This document shows positions 8,287 through 16,277 of a stretch of 41,645 nucleotides of DNA, one piece after another. The notes under the pieces were generated by a model, which was given only the letters and a program-made list of their open reading frames with translations, ran no database searches and was not told where the DNA came from. Position 1 is the first letter of the stretch, and each line of letters starts with the position of its first letter. Position numbers and translations under genes: made by a program. The stretch comes from Chitinophaga pinensis (GTDB taxonomy: Bacteria > Bacteroidota > Bacteroidia > B-17B0 > Aurantibacillaceae), in assembly GCA_945887955.1 (NCBI GenBank), contig CAMCZO010000013.1, positions 1 through 41,645 on the forward strand, given 5' to 3'.

Positions 8287-8838
8287 TTGTTTAAACAATT
8301 TAGTATATCGATAATATGTTGCTTGTCTTTAATGGCCTGTACTAACGATATGAAGGAGGTGATGATATTGCCTAAAAAAGAATTAAGACCAAGTCAAATT
8401 GGTGATAGTGTTACCCTTCTTTATTCAGATAGTACTCAACTTAAAGTGGTTTTAAAAGCCAACCGCATGTTAATATTTAATAAAAATGTTACTGAGCCTT
8501 ATACTCTTTTACCAAAAGGATTATTTGTTACTTTTTTTGATGATCAAGAAAAAGTGTCGGCCACACTTAAAGCTAATTATGGAATTCGATATGATATAAA
8601 AAAACAAATGGAAGCTAAATATGCTGTTGAATTAATTAATAAAGATGGCACTAAACTCGAAACTGAGAAATTAATCTGGAATGAAGTTACGCAAAGAATT
8701 TACACTGATGTATTTGTGAAAATAACTAATCGCAAAGAAATTATTATGGGAACAGGCATGGAAAGTAATCAAGATTTTACAAAATACGAAATTAAACATG
8801 TAACAGGGCAAATTCTAATAAACACCGATGAAAAATAA
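8287..8838 (+). CDS. lptC: LPS export periplasmic lipoprotein LptC
   Basis: 183 residues. LptC links the inner-membrane LptBFG extractor to the periplasmic LptA bridge in lipopolysaccharide transport. A lipoprotein signal peptide ends in the lipobox LMAC with Cys18, typical of Bacteroidota LptC, whereas the E. coli protein has a TM anchor. The body is beta-rich, matching the beta-jellyroll. The start is TTG at 8287, 3 bp after the OMP stop. Internally, nt 8353-8363 is an 11-nt perfect anti-Shine-Dalgarno match, followed by an in-frame TTG at 8368. The last 11 bp overlap the next gene. No lptA/B/F/G is present in this window. Confidence 0.85.
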   Translation: MFKQFSISIICCLSLMACTNDMKEVMILPKKELRPSQIGDSVTLLYSDSTQLKVVLKANRMLIFNKNVTEPYTLLPKGLFVTFFDDQEKVSATLKANYGIRYDIKKQMEAKYAVELINKDGTKLETEKLIWNEVTQRIYTDVFVKITNRKEIIMGTGMESNQDFTKYEIKHVTGQILINTDEK

Positions 8839-9082
8839 TAATGTACAACACAGAATTTTTGTTTTTTTAGAACGTCTATGGCTTTCCTCAGCAATTTTAA
8901 GCGTGTGTTGTATGGCTTATTTTTTAATAATTAAAGATAACGACAGCGCTGTTTTCTTTTTTGGTTTTTTTATTTTATCGTCTCTATTATATTTAATGCG
9001 AAAGCGACAAAGAGCTCGTTTTGAAGCGCAACTAAAAAAGAAAGAAGAAGCTGAGCATAAAAGTAATATTCAAAATAATTAA
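8828..9082 (+). CDS. Small two-helix membrane protein
   Basis: 84 residues, starting with ATG 11 bp inside the end of lptC, so probably translationally coupled. Two hydrophobic helices are visible (about residues 19-35 and 42-57), separated by a short acidic turn KDNDS. They are followed by a strongly charged cytoplasmic tail rich in Arg, Lys and Glu (RKRQRARFEAQLKKKEEAEH) that probably forms a helix or coiled coil. I do not recognise a family; it may be an accessory subunit of the permease encoded just downstream. Confidence 0.7.
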   Translation: MKNNNVQHRIFVFLERLWLSSAILSVCCMAYFLIIKDNDSAVFFFGFFILSSLLYLMRKRQRARFEAQLKKKEEAEHKSNIQNN

Positions 9083-9091
9083 TTATAACAA

Positions 9092-10333
9092 ATGTTTCTT
9101 GTCCTTTTAAAAGAAAGTTTAATTTTTGCATGGCAATCTTTAGTGTCTAATAAATTACGTTCTTTTTTAAGTTTATTAGGAATCACCATTGGTATTTTTG
9201 CTATTATTTTAGTGTTTACGATTGTAGATGGTTTAGAAAATAATATCCGAGGCAGCATACAATCTTTAGGTAATAATGTAGTTTATATACAAAAATGGCC
9301 TTGGACTTTTGGACCCGATTATCCATGGTGGAAGTATATAAATCGTCCAACACCAAAATATTATGAATTAGACGAGTTGCAAAAGCGATGTAAAACTACC
9401 CAAGCCATTGCTTATCGTTTAGGCGCTCGAAAAACAATTAAATATAAATCAAACAGTATTAAAAACGCATCGGTTGCAGGAATTTCTTATGAATTTTATA
9501 AAATTAAAAACTTTGATTTAAGCGATGGTCGTTATTTTACTCAAAACGAAATTGAAGCTGGATATGCTGTTGTTATTATTGGTGCTAATATTGCAGCAGG
9601 CTTATTTCCAAATCAAGATCCTGTCGGAAAAGAAATTATAATTGGTGGCCGAAAAGCAAATGTAATTGGAGTAATTAAAAAGGAAGGCGAAAGTTTATTA
9701 GGAATTAGTTTCGACTATCAGGCCATCACTCCATTTAATTTTGCCCGATACATTATTGATACTAAATCAGAAAATTCAGACCCTACTATTTATGTAAAAG
9801 CTAAAAATAATATTTCTAATATTGAAATGATGGATGAATTGACGGGTTTGATGCGTGCCATCAGAAAAATAAAACCAATTGCAGAACCTAATTTTGCTCT
9901 CAACGAAACGAGCTTGTTAAGTAAAGGCTTTGATAGTTTATTTGAAATTATTGGAATAGCAGGCTGGATTATTGGTGGCTTTTCCATTTTAGTAGGTGGC
10001 TTTGGCATTGCAAATATTATGTTTGTGTCTGTTAAAGAACGAACAAATTTAATTGGCATTCAAAAAAGTTTAGGTGCAAAAAATATTTTTATATTAATTC
10101 AATTTTTAGGCGAAAGTGTTTTACTCAGTTTTATTGGTGGTTTTTTTGGTTTATTACTTACTTATATAATAACAATTTTAGGAAAAGATGCTGTTGGAAT
10201 GGATATAGGCTTAACAGGCACTAATATTATTTTAGGTTTTACCATCTCTATTTTGATAGGAATTATAAGTGGATTTATTCCAGCGTATAGCGCTTCGCAA
10301 TTAGATCCTGTTGAAGCAATTAGAACAAATTAA
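9092..10333 (+). CDS. MacB/FtsX-type ABC transporter permease
   Basis: 413 residues with the MacB architecture. TM1 (SLLGITIGIFAIILVFTIVD, residues 28-47) is followed by a large periplasmic core domain up to about residue 270, then three TM helices with the FtsX pattern. These include GGFGIANIMFVSVKERTNLIGIQKSLGA, whose cytoplasmic loop contacts the ATPase, and a C-terminal SGFIPAYSASQLDPVEAIR. Members act as mechanotransmitters for lipoprotein or peptide handling rather than classic channel transporters. No ATP-binding subunit is encoded in this operon, so the ATPase must come from elsewhere. 9 bp separates it from the small membrane protein upstream. Confidence 0.9.
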   Translation: MFLVLLKESLIFAWQSLVSNKLRSFLSLLGITIGIFAIILVFTIVDGLENNIRGSIQSLGNNVVYIQKWPWTFGPDYPWWKYINRPTPKYYELDELQKRCKTTQAIAYRLGARKTIKYKSNSIKNASVAGISYEFYKIKNFDLSDGRYFTQNEIEAGYAVVIIGANIAAGLFPNQDPVGKEIIIGGRKANVIGVIKKEGESLLGISFDYQAITPFNFARYIIDTKSENSDPTIYVKAKNNISNIEMMDELTGLMRAIRKIKPIAEPNFALNETSLLSKGFDSLFEIIGIAGWIIGGFSILVGGFGIANIMFVSVKERTNLIGIQKSLGAKNIFILIQFLGESVLLSFIGGFFGLLLTYIITILGKDAVGMDIGLTGTNIILGFTISILIGIISGFIPAYSASQLDPVEAIRTN

Positions 10334-10346
10334 AATATTAATAATT

Positions 10347-10685
10347 TTGAAACGACCTCGAATTATAACCGCTTTTTGTATTATCGGATATTTATCAGTA
10401 ATATTTACTTTCCCTCAGGTTTTTTCTCCTGCAATAAAAAAATTAGGACTCTTTGTTCCTGCAATTTTTGGAGTTTTAGTTGCCGCTTATTTTATCGCTT
10501 GTGTTGGTTTATGGCATTTCAAAAAATGGGGGGCCGAACTTTATCTCATTTCTTTCTTTTCTAAAACATTTTTTTATTTAATTATTCGCGATACCGGCAT
10601 TAGTTTTTATTTTGGAATAGTTGCCGCTTTTATTTTTTCAATTATTTTAATCCGTTATTACCCGAAAATGGATAAAAATTTATAA
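10347..10685 (+). CDS. Small polytopic membrane protein
   Basis: 112 residues from the TTG at 10347 (MKRPRIITAFCIIGYL). An upstream in-frame TTG at 10311 would add 12 residues but overlap the permease by 23 bp. I prefer 10347 because KRPR directly before the first membrane helix is a natural N-terminus and the gap to the permease stop is 13 bp. About four hydrophobic segments are visible, with HFKKWGAELY between the second and third. It is the last gene of the coaX operon. The function is unknown. Confidence 0.65.
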   Translation: MKRPRIITAFCIIGYLSVIFTFPQVFSPAIKKLGLFVPAIFGVLVAAYFIACVGLWHFKKWGAELYLISFFSKTFFYLIIRDTGISFYFGIVAAFIFSIILIRYYPKMDKNL

Positions 10686-10850
10686 TCTTTTTGATTATTC
10701 AATTCTTTTTTATTAAAAATACTTAAATAGTGTATTTTCTAAAAAAAAATAAAAAAAATAAAGTTTTTTTTGTATATCTTTATTAATGGAATTGAAAATT
10801 TCAAAAAATCCAAGCATAAACTCAAATCGAATTAATATTTAACCCAAAGA

Positions 10851-13064
10851 ATGATTGCCGAAATAAAGTCTTCAGAAATTACAGCTACTCTAAAAAAATT
10901 TTTTGGATTTAATGGTTTTAAAGGAACCCAAGAAAAAATTATTAAAAATTTATTAAGTGGGCGAGATACATTTGTAATTATGCCCACTGGCGGTGGTAAA
11001 AGTTTATGCTATCAATTACCTGCCATTGTTAGTGAAGGAACAGCCATTGTTGTTTCTCCTCTTATCGCTCTTATGAAAAACCAAGTGGATGCCATAAGAG
11101 GTTTTAGTAATGAATCTGGCATTGCCCATTTTTTAAATTCATCATTAAATAAAAGCGATACTGCTCAGGTAAAAAAAGATGTTTTATCAGGTAAAACAAA
11201 ATTACTTTACATCGCTCCCGAAACTTTAACTAAAGAAGATAATATTAGTTTTTTTAAGGAATTTAAAATTTCATTTTTTGCAATAGATGAAGCTCATTGT
11301 ATTTCTGAATGGGGCCATGATTTTAGGCCTGAATATCGCCGACTGAGACCAATCATTGAAGCCGTAGGTAATGTGCCAGTAATTGCATTAACAGCAACTG
11401 CTACGCCTAAAGTTCAGCAAGATATTCAGAAAAATTTAGGCATGTTAGAGGCTGATTTATATAAATCTTCGTTTAATCGCGATAACCTTTATTACGACAT
11501 AAGAGCCAAACAAAACGTTAATAAAGAAATTATTAAATATGTAAAAAACAATAGTGGTAAAAGTGGAATCATTTATTGTTTAAGTCGAAAAAAAGTTGAA
11601 GAAGTTGCAAACGAACTAAAAGCAAATGGCATTAAGGCGGCCCCTTATCATGCAGGTTTAGATTCTAAAGAACGTGGGCTTACTCAAGATATGTTTTTAA
11701 TGGAAGACTTGCACGTAATTGTCGCAACTATTGCATTTGGAATGGGAATAGATAAGCCCGATGTTCGTTTTGTAATTCATCACGATATCCCAAAATCATT
11801 AGAAGGATATTATCAAGAAACCGGAAGAGCAGGAAGAGATGGAGGAGAAGGAAATTGTGTGACTTTTTATAGTCACGACGACATCTTAAAATTAGAAAAG
11901 TTTATGAAGGATAAACCGGTTGCTGAACAAGAAATCGGAAAACAAATGTTATCAGAAACCTCTTCTTTTGCCGAATCAAATAGCTGCCGAAGAAAATTTT
12001 TGTTGCATTATTTTGGGGAAGAATTTGATGAATCAAAATGCAACGAAATGTGCGATAATTGTCGCCATCCTAAAGAAAAGTTTGAAGCAAAAGAAGACCT
12101 GGAATTAGCTTTAGAATGTGTACTCGAAATAAAAGAAAAACATAAAATTAAAGATGTTATTAATGTTTTAATGGGTATACTAACGGCTACTGCTAAAACA
12201 TATAAACAAAATGTTTTAGAAACATGGGGCAAAGGGATTGATCACGATAAGGACGATAAATTTTGGATGTCCATTTTGCGCCAAGCTGTTGTTAATGGAT
12301 TTTTATCAAAAGACATAGAAAATTATGGTTTATTAAAAATTACAGAAAAAGGTCGTGGTTTTCTTAAAAAGCCAGTTAGTTTAAAATTTACTAGAGATAA
12401 TCATTTTAGTAAAACGAATAACGCCTATGGTGATGATGCATTTTCTGATGGTAAAGTTGGAAGCAGTGCTTCTGATGAGGTTTTATTTTCCTTATTAAAA
12501 GATTTAGTTAAAAAAACAGCTAAAGCAAAAAATTTGCCTCCCTACGTAATTTTTCAAGAACCTTCTCTCGAAGAAATGTCAATTCAATATCCGATTAATA
12601 TGGAGGAAATGACCAAAATAAGCGGCGTTGGATCGGGTAAAGCTGCTAAGTTTGGTAAGCCTTTTATCGAATTAATTAAATCTTATGTTGAAGAAAATGA
12701 GATTGAACGCCCAGTAGATATGGTAATTAAATCGGTAGTTAACAAATCAGGTTTAAAAGTATACATTATTCAAAACATAGATCGTAAAATTGGTTTAAGA
12801 GAAATGGCAAAAAGTAAAAACTTAAGCTTGCCAAATTTATTAACCGAAATAGAAACTATTGTTGAATCTGGCACCAAAGTTAACATCAACTATTTTATTG
12901 ATGATATAATGGATGAAGAAAAACAAGATGAGATTCTAGAATATTTTAAAGAAAGTGATTCTGGTGATATCACATTAGCATTAAAAGAATTAGGCGAAAA
13001 CGAATACTCTGAAGAAGAAATTAGAGCAGTTCGAATAAAATTTTTATCTGATTTTGCGAATTAA
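10851..13064 (+). CDS. recQ: ATP-dependent DNA helicase RecQ
   Basis: 737 residues. RecQ is a 3'-5' SF2 helicase in recombination and fork repair. Motif I is MPTGGGKS with Lys50, motif II is DEAH (Asp146-His149), with the aromatic-rich loop ISEWGHDFRPEYRR behind it. Motif V/VI reads TIAFGMGIDKPDVRF and QETGRAGRDG. The RQC zinc site follows as SCRRKFLLHYF, SKCNEMCDNC (four Cys), then a winged helix. An HRDC domain lies at about residues 540-620 (PPYVIFQEPSLEEMS, ISGVGSGKAAKFG), and a further helical C-terminal domain of about 110 residues is typical of Bacteroidota RecQ proteins. A 165-bp AT-rich gap (10686-10850) precedes it without a clear consensus promoter. Confidence 0.96.
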   Translation: MIAEIKSSEITATLKKFFGFNGFKGTQEKIIKNLLSGRDTFVIMPTGGGKSLCYQLPAIVSEGTAIVVSPLIALMKNQVDAIRGFSNESGIAHFLNSSLNKSDTAQVKKDVLSGKTKLLYIAPETLTKEDNISFFKEFKISFFAIDEAHCISEWGHDFRPEYRRLRPIIEAVGNVPVIALTATATPKVQQDIQKNLGMLEADLYKSSFNRDNLYYDIRAKQNVNKEIIKYVKNNSGKSGIIYCLSRKKVEEVANELKANGIKAAPYHAGLDSKERGLTQDMFLMEDLHVIVATIAFGMGIDKPDVRFVIHHDIPKSLEGYYQETGRAGRDGGEGNCVTFYSHDDILKLEKFMKDKPVAEQEIGKQMLSETSSFAESNSCRRKFLLHYFGEEFDESKCNEMCDNCRHPKEKFEAKEDLELALECVLEIKEKHKIKDVINVLMGILTATAKTYKQNVLETWGKGIDHDKDDKFWMSILRQAVVNGFLSKDIENYGLLKITEKGRGFLKKPVSLKFTRDNHFSKTNNAYGDDAFSDGKVGSSASDEVLFSLLKDLVKKTAKAKNLPPYVIFQEPSLEEMSIQYPINMEEMTKISGVGSGKAAKFGKPFIELIKSYVEENEIERPVDMVIKSVVNKSGLKVYIIQNIDRKIGLREMAKSKNLSLPNLLTEIETIVESGTKVNINYFIDDIMDEEKQDEILEYFKESDSGDITLALKELGENEYSEEEIRAVRIKFLSDFAN

Positions 13065-13077
13065 TATCTAATTTTTG

Positions 13078-13102
13078 AACTAATACTTTTCTATTAGTTT
13101 TT
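13078..13102 (+). terminator. Rho-independent terminator after recQ
   Basis: Arms AACTAATA (13078-13085) and TATTAGTT (13092-13099) pair over 8 bp around a 6-nt loop, followed by a T run (13098-13102). It sits 13 bp past the recQ stop and just before the O-antigen-ligase-like gene. The AT-only stem makes it moderate in strength. Confidence 0.6.
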
Positions 13103-13116
13103 CCGTTATTAAAATA

Positions 13117-14688
13117 ATGTTTACAACTAAAACGCACAATTTTATTTATTTATTTGCCCTGTGTAATTTAGTTTTTGGCATTATGCTTGGGAGTTCTCCT
13201 ACGAGTGTTGCTCAAGTATTACTTCTCACAAATTGGGTTTTAGAAGGCGACTTTTTAAGAAAATGGCAACAATTAAAACAAAATATTTTATTTTGGATTT
13301 TATCTTCAGTTTTTTTTATACACCTTTTGGGTATGTTTTACTCCCAAGATTTTTGGATGGCTTTTCATGATTTAAGAACAAAATTGCCTTTAGTCTTGGC
13401 GCCTCTCGTTTTTTTTACTTCTCGCCCGCTTAAACAAAAAGAATTACATTATGTTTTTTATTCTTTTTTATTAGGATGTTTTTTTAACATCACCTGGTGT
13501 TTAGTATATAGTTTCATCATACAGCATGGCTTATCAGTTCGAGAAGTATCGCGTTTTATGAGCCACATTCGATTAGGATTGTTTTTAAATATTGCCATCG
13601 CTATTTTAACATATTTAGTTTTTGAAATTCAAAATAAGTATAAAAAAATCATTTGTTTTACTTTACTAATTTATTTTGTTTCAGCTTTATTTATCTTGGG
13701 CTTAGCTTCTGGTATTGCTAACTTTTTTTGTATTGCCTTTTTCGGAATTATTTATTTATTTTTTAAACAAAAATCGCGTGTAAAATATACATTGGTTGTT
13801 ATTTTTATTTTTTTGACCGGCTATTCGTTTTTATATTTAAAAGATGTTTATCATCAGCAATTATCAATAAAACAATCGTTGTATAATACTAAATTAGAAA
13901 AAAGTAGTTCGGGTAATTTATATTCTCACTTTGATTTTGTAGGACAAAAAGAAAATGGAAATTATGTGTTAATTAATATTCAACTAGATGAATTAAAACG
14001 AGAATGGAACAAACAAATGCCAACTGATAGTTTTTGTTTTAAGCCCCAAGCTCATAATTTAAAAATTTACGAAGTACTGGTGAGGTATCTTGCAAGCAAG
14101 GATTTATCAAAAGATTCAGTTGGTATCTCAAATTTATCAAAAACTGATAAATGGAATATTACGCATAATATTACCAATTTTTTGTATCCCGATTGGTCGT
14201 TTATTCATAAACGACTTTACGAATTAGTTAACGAATTTGATGAATATCAAAATGGACGTAATTTAAACGGACATTCTCTCACCATGAGATTGTATTTTTG
14301 GAAAGCCGCTTTGTTTATTATTAAAGAGCATCCCATATTCGGTGTGGGAACAGGAGATGTTCAATCAGAACTTAATAATACTTATATAAAAACAAAATCA
14401 CCACTCGAACCTAAATGGTATAAACGACCACATAATCAATTCTTAACTATTTCTGTTTCTCTTGGATTAATAGGTTTATTCTTTTTTATCTTTAGTCTTA
14501 TTTATCCACTAATTACATTAAATAAATTTTTACCTATTTTATATTGGCCCTTTTTTATTTTAGCAATAAATTCATTTATTTTAGAAGATACACTCGAATC
14601 TCAAGCTGGAATCAGTTTTTTTGCAAGCTTTAATACTTTGTTTTTATGTTTTGCTTATTTTAAAAAACAACAAAGTCTTTTGGATTAA
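13117..14688 (+). CDS. O-antigen ligase / polymerase-like membrane protein (Wzy_C)
   Basis: 523 residues, with about ten hydrophobic helices. WaaL/Wzy-type enzymes transfer or polymerise undecaprenyl-linked glycans on the periplasmic side. The large extracytoplasmic loop lies between about residues 245 and 400. The conserved Wzy_C block follows: LTMRLYFWKAALFII, HPIFGVGTGDVQ and RPHNQFLTISVSLGLIGL, containing the Arg and His residues usual at the active site. No sugar-synthesis genes are adjacent, so assignment to O-antigen, capsule or protein glycosylation is open. Its last 29 bp overlap the 3' end of the M23 gene on the opposite strand. Confidence 0.82.
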   Translation: MFTTKTHNFIYLFALCNLVFGIMLGSSPTSVAQVLLLTNWVLEGDFLRKWQQLKQNILFWILSSVFFIHLLGMFYSQDFWMAFHDLRTKLPLVLAPLVFFTSRPLKQKELHYVFYSFLLGCFFNITWCLVYSFIIQHGLSVREVSRFMSHIRLGLFLNIAIAILTYLVFEIQNKYKKIICFTLLIYFVSALFILGLASGIANFFCIAFFGIIYLFFKQKSRVKYTLVVIFIFLTGYSFLYLKDVYHQQLSIKQSLYNTKLEKSSSGNLYSHFDFVGQKENGNYVLINIQLDELKREWNKQMPTDSFCFKPQAHNLKIYEVLVRYLASKDLSKDSVGISNLSKTDKWNITHNITNFLYPDWSFIHKRLYELVNEFDEYQNGRNLNGHSLTMRLYFWKAALFIIKEHPIFGVGTGDVQSELNNTYIKTKSPLEPKWYKRPHNQFLTISVSLGLIGLFFFIFSLIYPLITLNKFLPILYWPFFILAINSFILEDTLESQAGISFFASFNTLFLCFAYFKKQQSLLD

Positions 14689-15532
14689 TAGCCGCTCCGT
14701 TAAGCCATAATTCGAAGTGTAAATGTGGGCCACGACTGTTTTCTCCGCTATTGCCAACAATACCAATCGCATCTCCTAATTTTACCCTGTCGCCAGTTTT
14801 TTTTAGCAAGGCCGAGCAGTGCTTATATATTGTTATTAGGTTGTTATCATGTTGAATTTGAATAACGTTACCGTCTTCTGCCGAAAATGAACTAAAAATA
14901 ACGGTGCCGTCTAATGTTGTTTTAATAGTTTCTTCAGATTTTGTAACGATGTCTATTCCAAAATGCCCCTCATTTTCCGAAAATGAGTTGCTAATGTAAC
15001 CATTCGCTGGTGTAAAAAATACAAGCTCACTTAATCCTTTGTATTTTAATTTAGCCACATTGTTTATCTGGTTATTTTTATTTTCTTCAAATTCTTTTCT
15101 AAACGCAATATCGGTTTCGGTTGGATTTAATTTTAATTTGTTGTATTTATTAGCAGTATCTTTTTTAGGTTTTTCAATTGGCGCTTCTTTTTTTTCGTTT
15201 AATACATCTAAAATACTTGTTAAAAAAAGTTGTCTTGATTTTAAGGCATCTTCTATGGAGTCAGTTTTAAAACTTAATCTTAATATTTTTTTATGCTCGC
15301 TTAAATCTCCGAATCCAGGGATAAGTTCTCGTAATGGGCTAAATGCAACTGTCATTATTATTACCGTGGTTAATATTATAATTAACATAAAAGATCCAAT
15401 GATCAACGATAATGGAGTTAATTTTATTGAGATTTTTTCTTTAAAACTCGAATCATTGAGCAAGATAAGTCGGTATTTACTTCGTAATACTTCTCGAACT
15501 CGCTTTAATTTTATGTTTTCTTTCTCAGCCAT
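14660..15532 (-). CDS. M23 (LytM-type) peptidase with membrane anchor
   Basis: 290 residues from the ATG at 15532. M23 enzymes are zinc endopeptidases that cut peptidoglycan cross-links. A cytoplasmic stretch rich in Lys/Arg is followed by one TM helix (LSLIIGSFMLIIILTTVIIM) and a linker with a possible coiled coil. The C-terminal LytM domain contains HFGID (zinc His and Asp), YKHCS and HLHFELW. All the metal and catalytic residues are present, so the enzyme should be active. A longer ORF begins at 15577, but its extra 15 residues would lie upstream of the predicted promoter, so I reject that start. The gene is divergent from tetR with shared promoter DNA. Confidence 0.9.
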   Translation of the reverse strand: MAEKENIKLKRVREVLRSKYRLILLNDSSFKEKISIKLTPLSLIIGSFMLIIILTTVIIMTVAFSPLRELIPGFGDLSEHKKILRLSFKTDSIEDALKSRQLFLTSILDVLNEKKEAPIEKPKKDTANKYNKLKLNPTETDIAFRKEFEENKNNQINNVAKLKYKGLSELVFFTPANGYISNSFSENEGHFGIDIVTKSEETIKTTLDGTVIFSSFSAEDGNVIQIQHDNNLITIYKHCSALLKKTGDRVKLGDAIGIVGNSGENSRGPHLHFELWLNGAAINPKDFVVF

Positions 15533-15546
15533 CGGTTGTAAAGATG

Positions 15547-15578
15547 CAAAAAATATTTTTTTTAAAGAAACTTGCAAA
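15547..15578 (-). promoter_or_regulatory. Promoter of the M23 peptidase gene
   Basis: Minus strand: TTTG (15578-15575), 19-bp spacer, TATTTTTTG (15555-15547). The second box has three rather than two bases between TA and TTTG. The predicted transcript start near 15541 gives a leader of about 9 nt before the ATG at 15532. Confidence 0.5.
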
Positions 15579-15595
15579 ACAATTAAAGTTTCCTT
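15564..15595. promoter_or_regulatory. Candidate TetR-family operator (32-bp palindrome)
   Basis: Arms AAAGAAACTT (15564-15573) and AAGTTTCCTT (15586-15595) are inverted repeats matching at 9 of 10 positions around a 12-bp centre. The palindrome fills the spacer of the tetR promoter and covers the -33 box of the divergent M23 promoter. Length and position fit a TetR-family repressor binding as one or two dimers. Binding itself is an inference. Confidence 0.6.
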
Positions 15596-15602
15596 AGTTT
15601 TG
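15571..15602 (+). promoter_or_regulatory. Promoter of the tetR-efflux operon
   Basis: CTTG (15571-15574), 20-bp spacer, TAGTTTTG (15595-15602): a full match to the -7 TAnnTTTG box and three of four for the -33 box. The expected start is about 15608, 10 nt before the TTG start codon of tetR. Confidence 0.75.
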
Positions 15603-15618
15603 TGCCTTATTTTTTAAA

Positions 15619-16224
15619 TTGGATATTCAAGAAAAAATATTAAAAACGGCTTTACATTTATTTTTTAAATATGGCATTAAATATGTTACAATGGATGACA
15701 TTGCCAAAGAATTAGGCATATCAAAAAAAACTATTTACCAGTTTTATAAAGAAAAAGACGATTTAGTGACTCAATTGTGTGAAAACGAAATGAAACTTCA
15801 CGAACATGATTTTCAAGAAATTAATAACTCAGCAAATGATCCCATTCACGAAATGATTCTTATTTCGAACAAAATGAAAACTTTTATGCAAAACATTAAC
15901 CCCATGTTTTTTATTGATCTTAAAAAATTTTATCCTACTGCTTTTGCTCGTTTTCAATCCTTTAAAGAAAACTTTGCTCATAAAAACACGCTAAGTAATT
16001 TAAAAGTAGGAATTGCTCAAGGTTATTATCGTTCTAATATTGAACCAGAGTTTGTATCCCATTTTCGATTAAATCAAATAGAGGTATTGATGTTCGGAAA
16101 TACTTTTTCTTTTGAGAAAGTAAGTTTTGCAAAATCATACGAATTAACCTTAGATATGTTTGTTTATGGCATTTGCACTCTAAAAGGCCATAAATTATTT
16201 GATGATTATAAAAAATTAATATAA
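15619..16224 (+). CDS. TetR/AcrR-family transcriptional repressor
   Basis: 201 residues. The N-terminal helix-turn-helix domain spans about residues 1-50: EKILKTALHLFFKYGIKYVTMDDIAKELGISKKTIYQFYKEKDDL in several blocks, with the recognition helix SKKTIYQFY. The remaining helical domain would bind an inducer, often an exported compound. The start is TTG at 15619; the TetR domain normally begins within a few residues of the N-terminus, as here. It is the first gene of a four-gene operon with tolC, MFP and RND genes (11 bp before the next ATG at 16236, 53 bp before the preferred one), so it is most likely a local autorepressor of the pump. A palindrome in its own promoter is the predicted binding site. 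Confidence 0.9.
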   Translation: MDIQEKILKTALHLFFKYGIKYVTMDDIAKELGISKKTIYQFYKEKDDLVTQLCENEMKLHEHDFQEINNSANDPIHEMILISNKMKTFMQNINPMFFIDLKKFYPTAFARFQSFKENFAHKNTLSNLKVGIAQGYYRSNIEPEFVSHFRLNQIEVLMFGNTFSFEKVSFAKSYELTLDMFVYGICTLKGHKLFDDYKKLI

Positions 16225-16277
16225 ATATTTTTTCTATGCTCGTTACACAAGATTACATCGAAAAAAATAAAATAAAT

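Noticed and set aside
15533..15577. Longer N-terminus of the M23 peptidase starting at 15577
   Set aside because: The predicted promoter lies inside it and the protein reads naturally from MAEKENIKLKRV at 15532.
15039..15617. 192-codon plus-strand ORF antisense to the M23 gene
   Set aside because: It mirrors the M23 frame and runs through the divergent promoter region; no family features are present.
16236..16277. Earlier ATG for the TolC-family gene
   Set aside because: It places 14 hydrophilic residues before an otherwise standard signal peptide; the ATG at 16278 is preferred.
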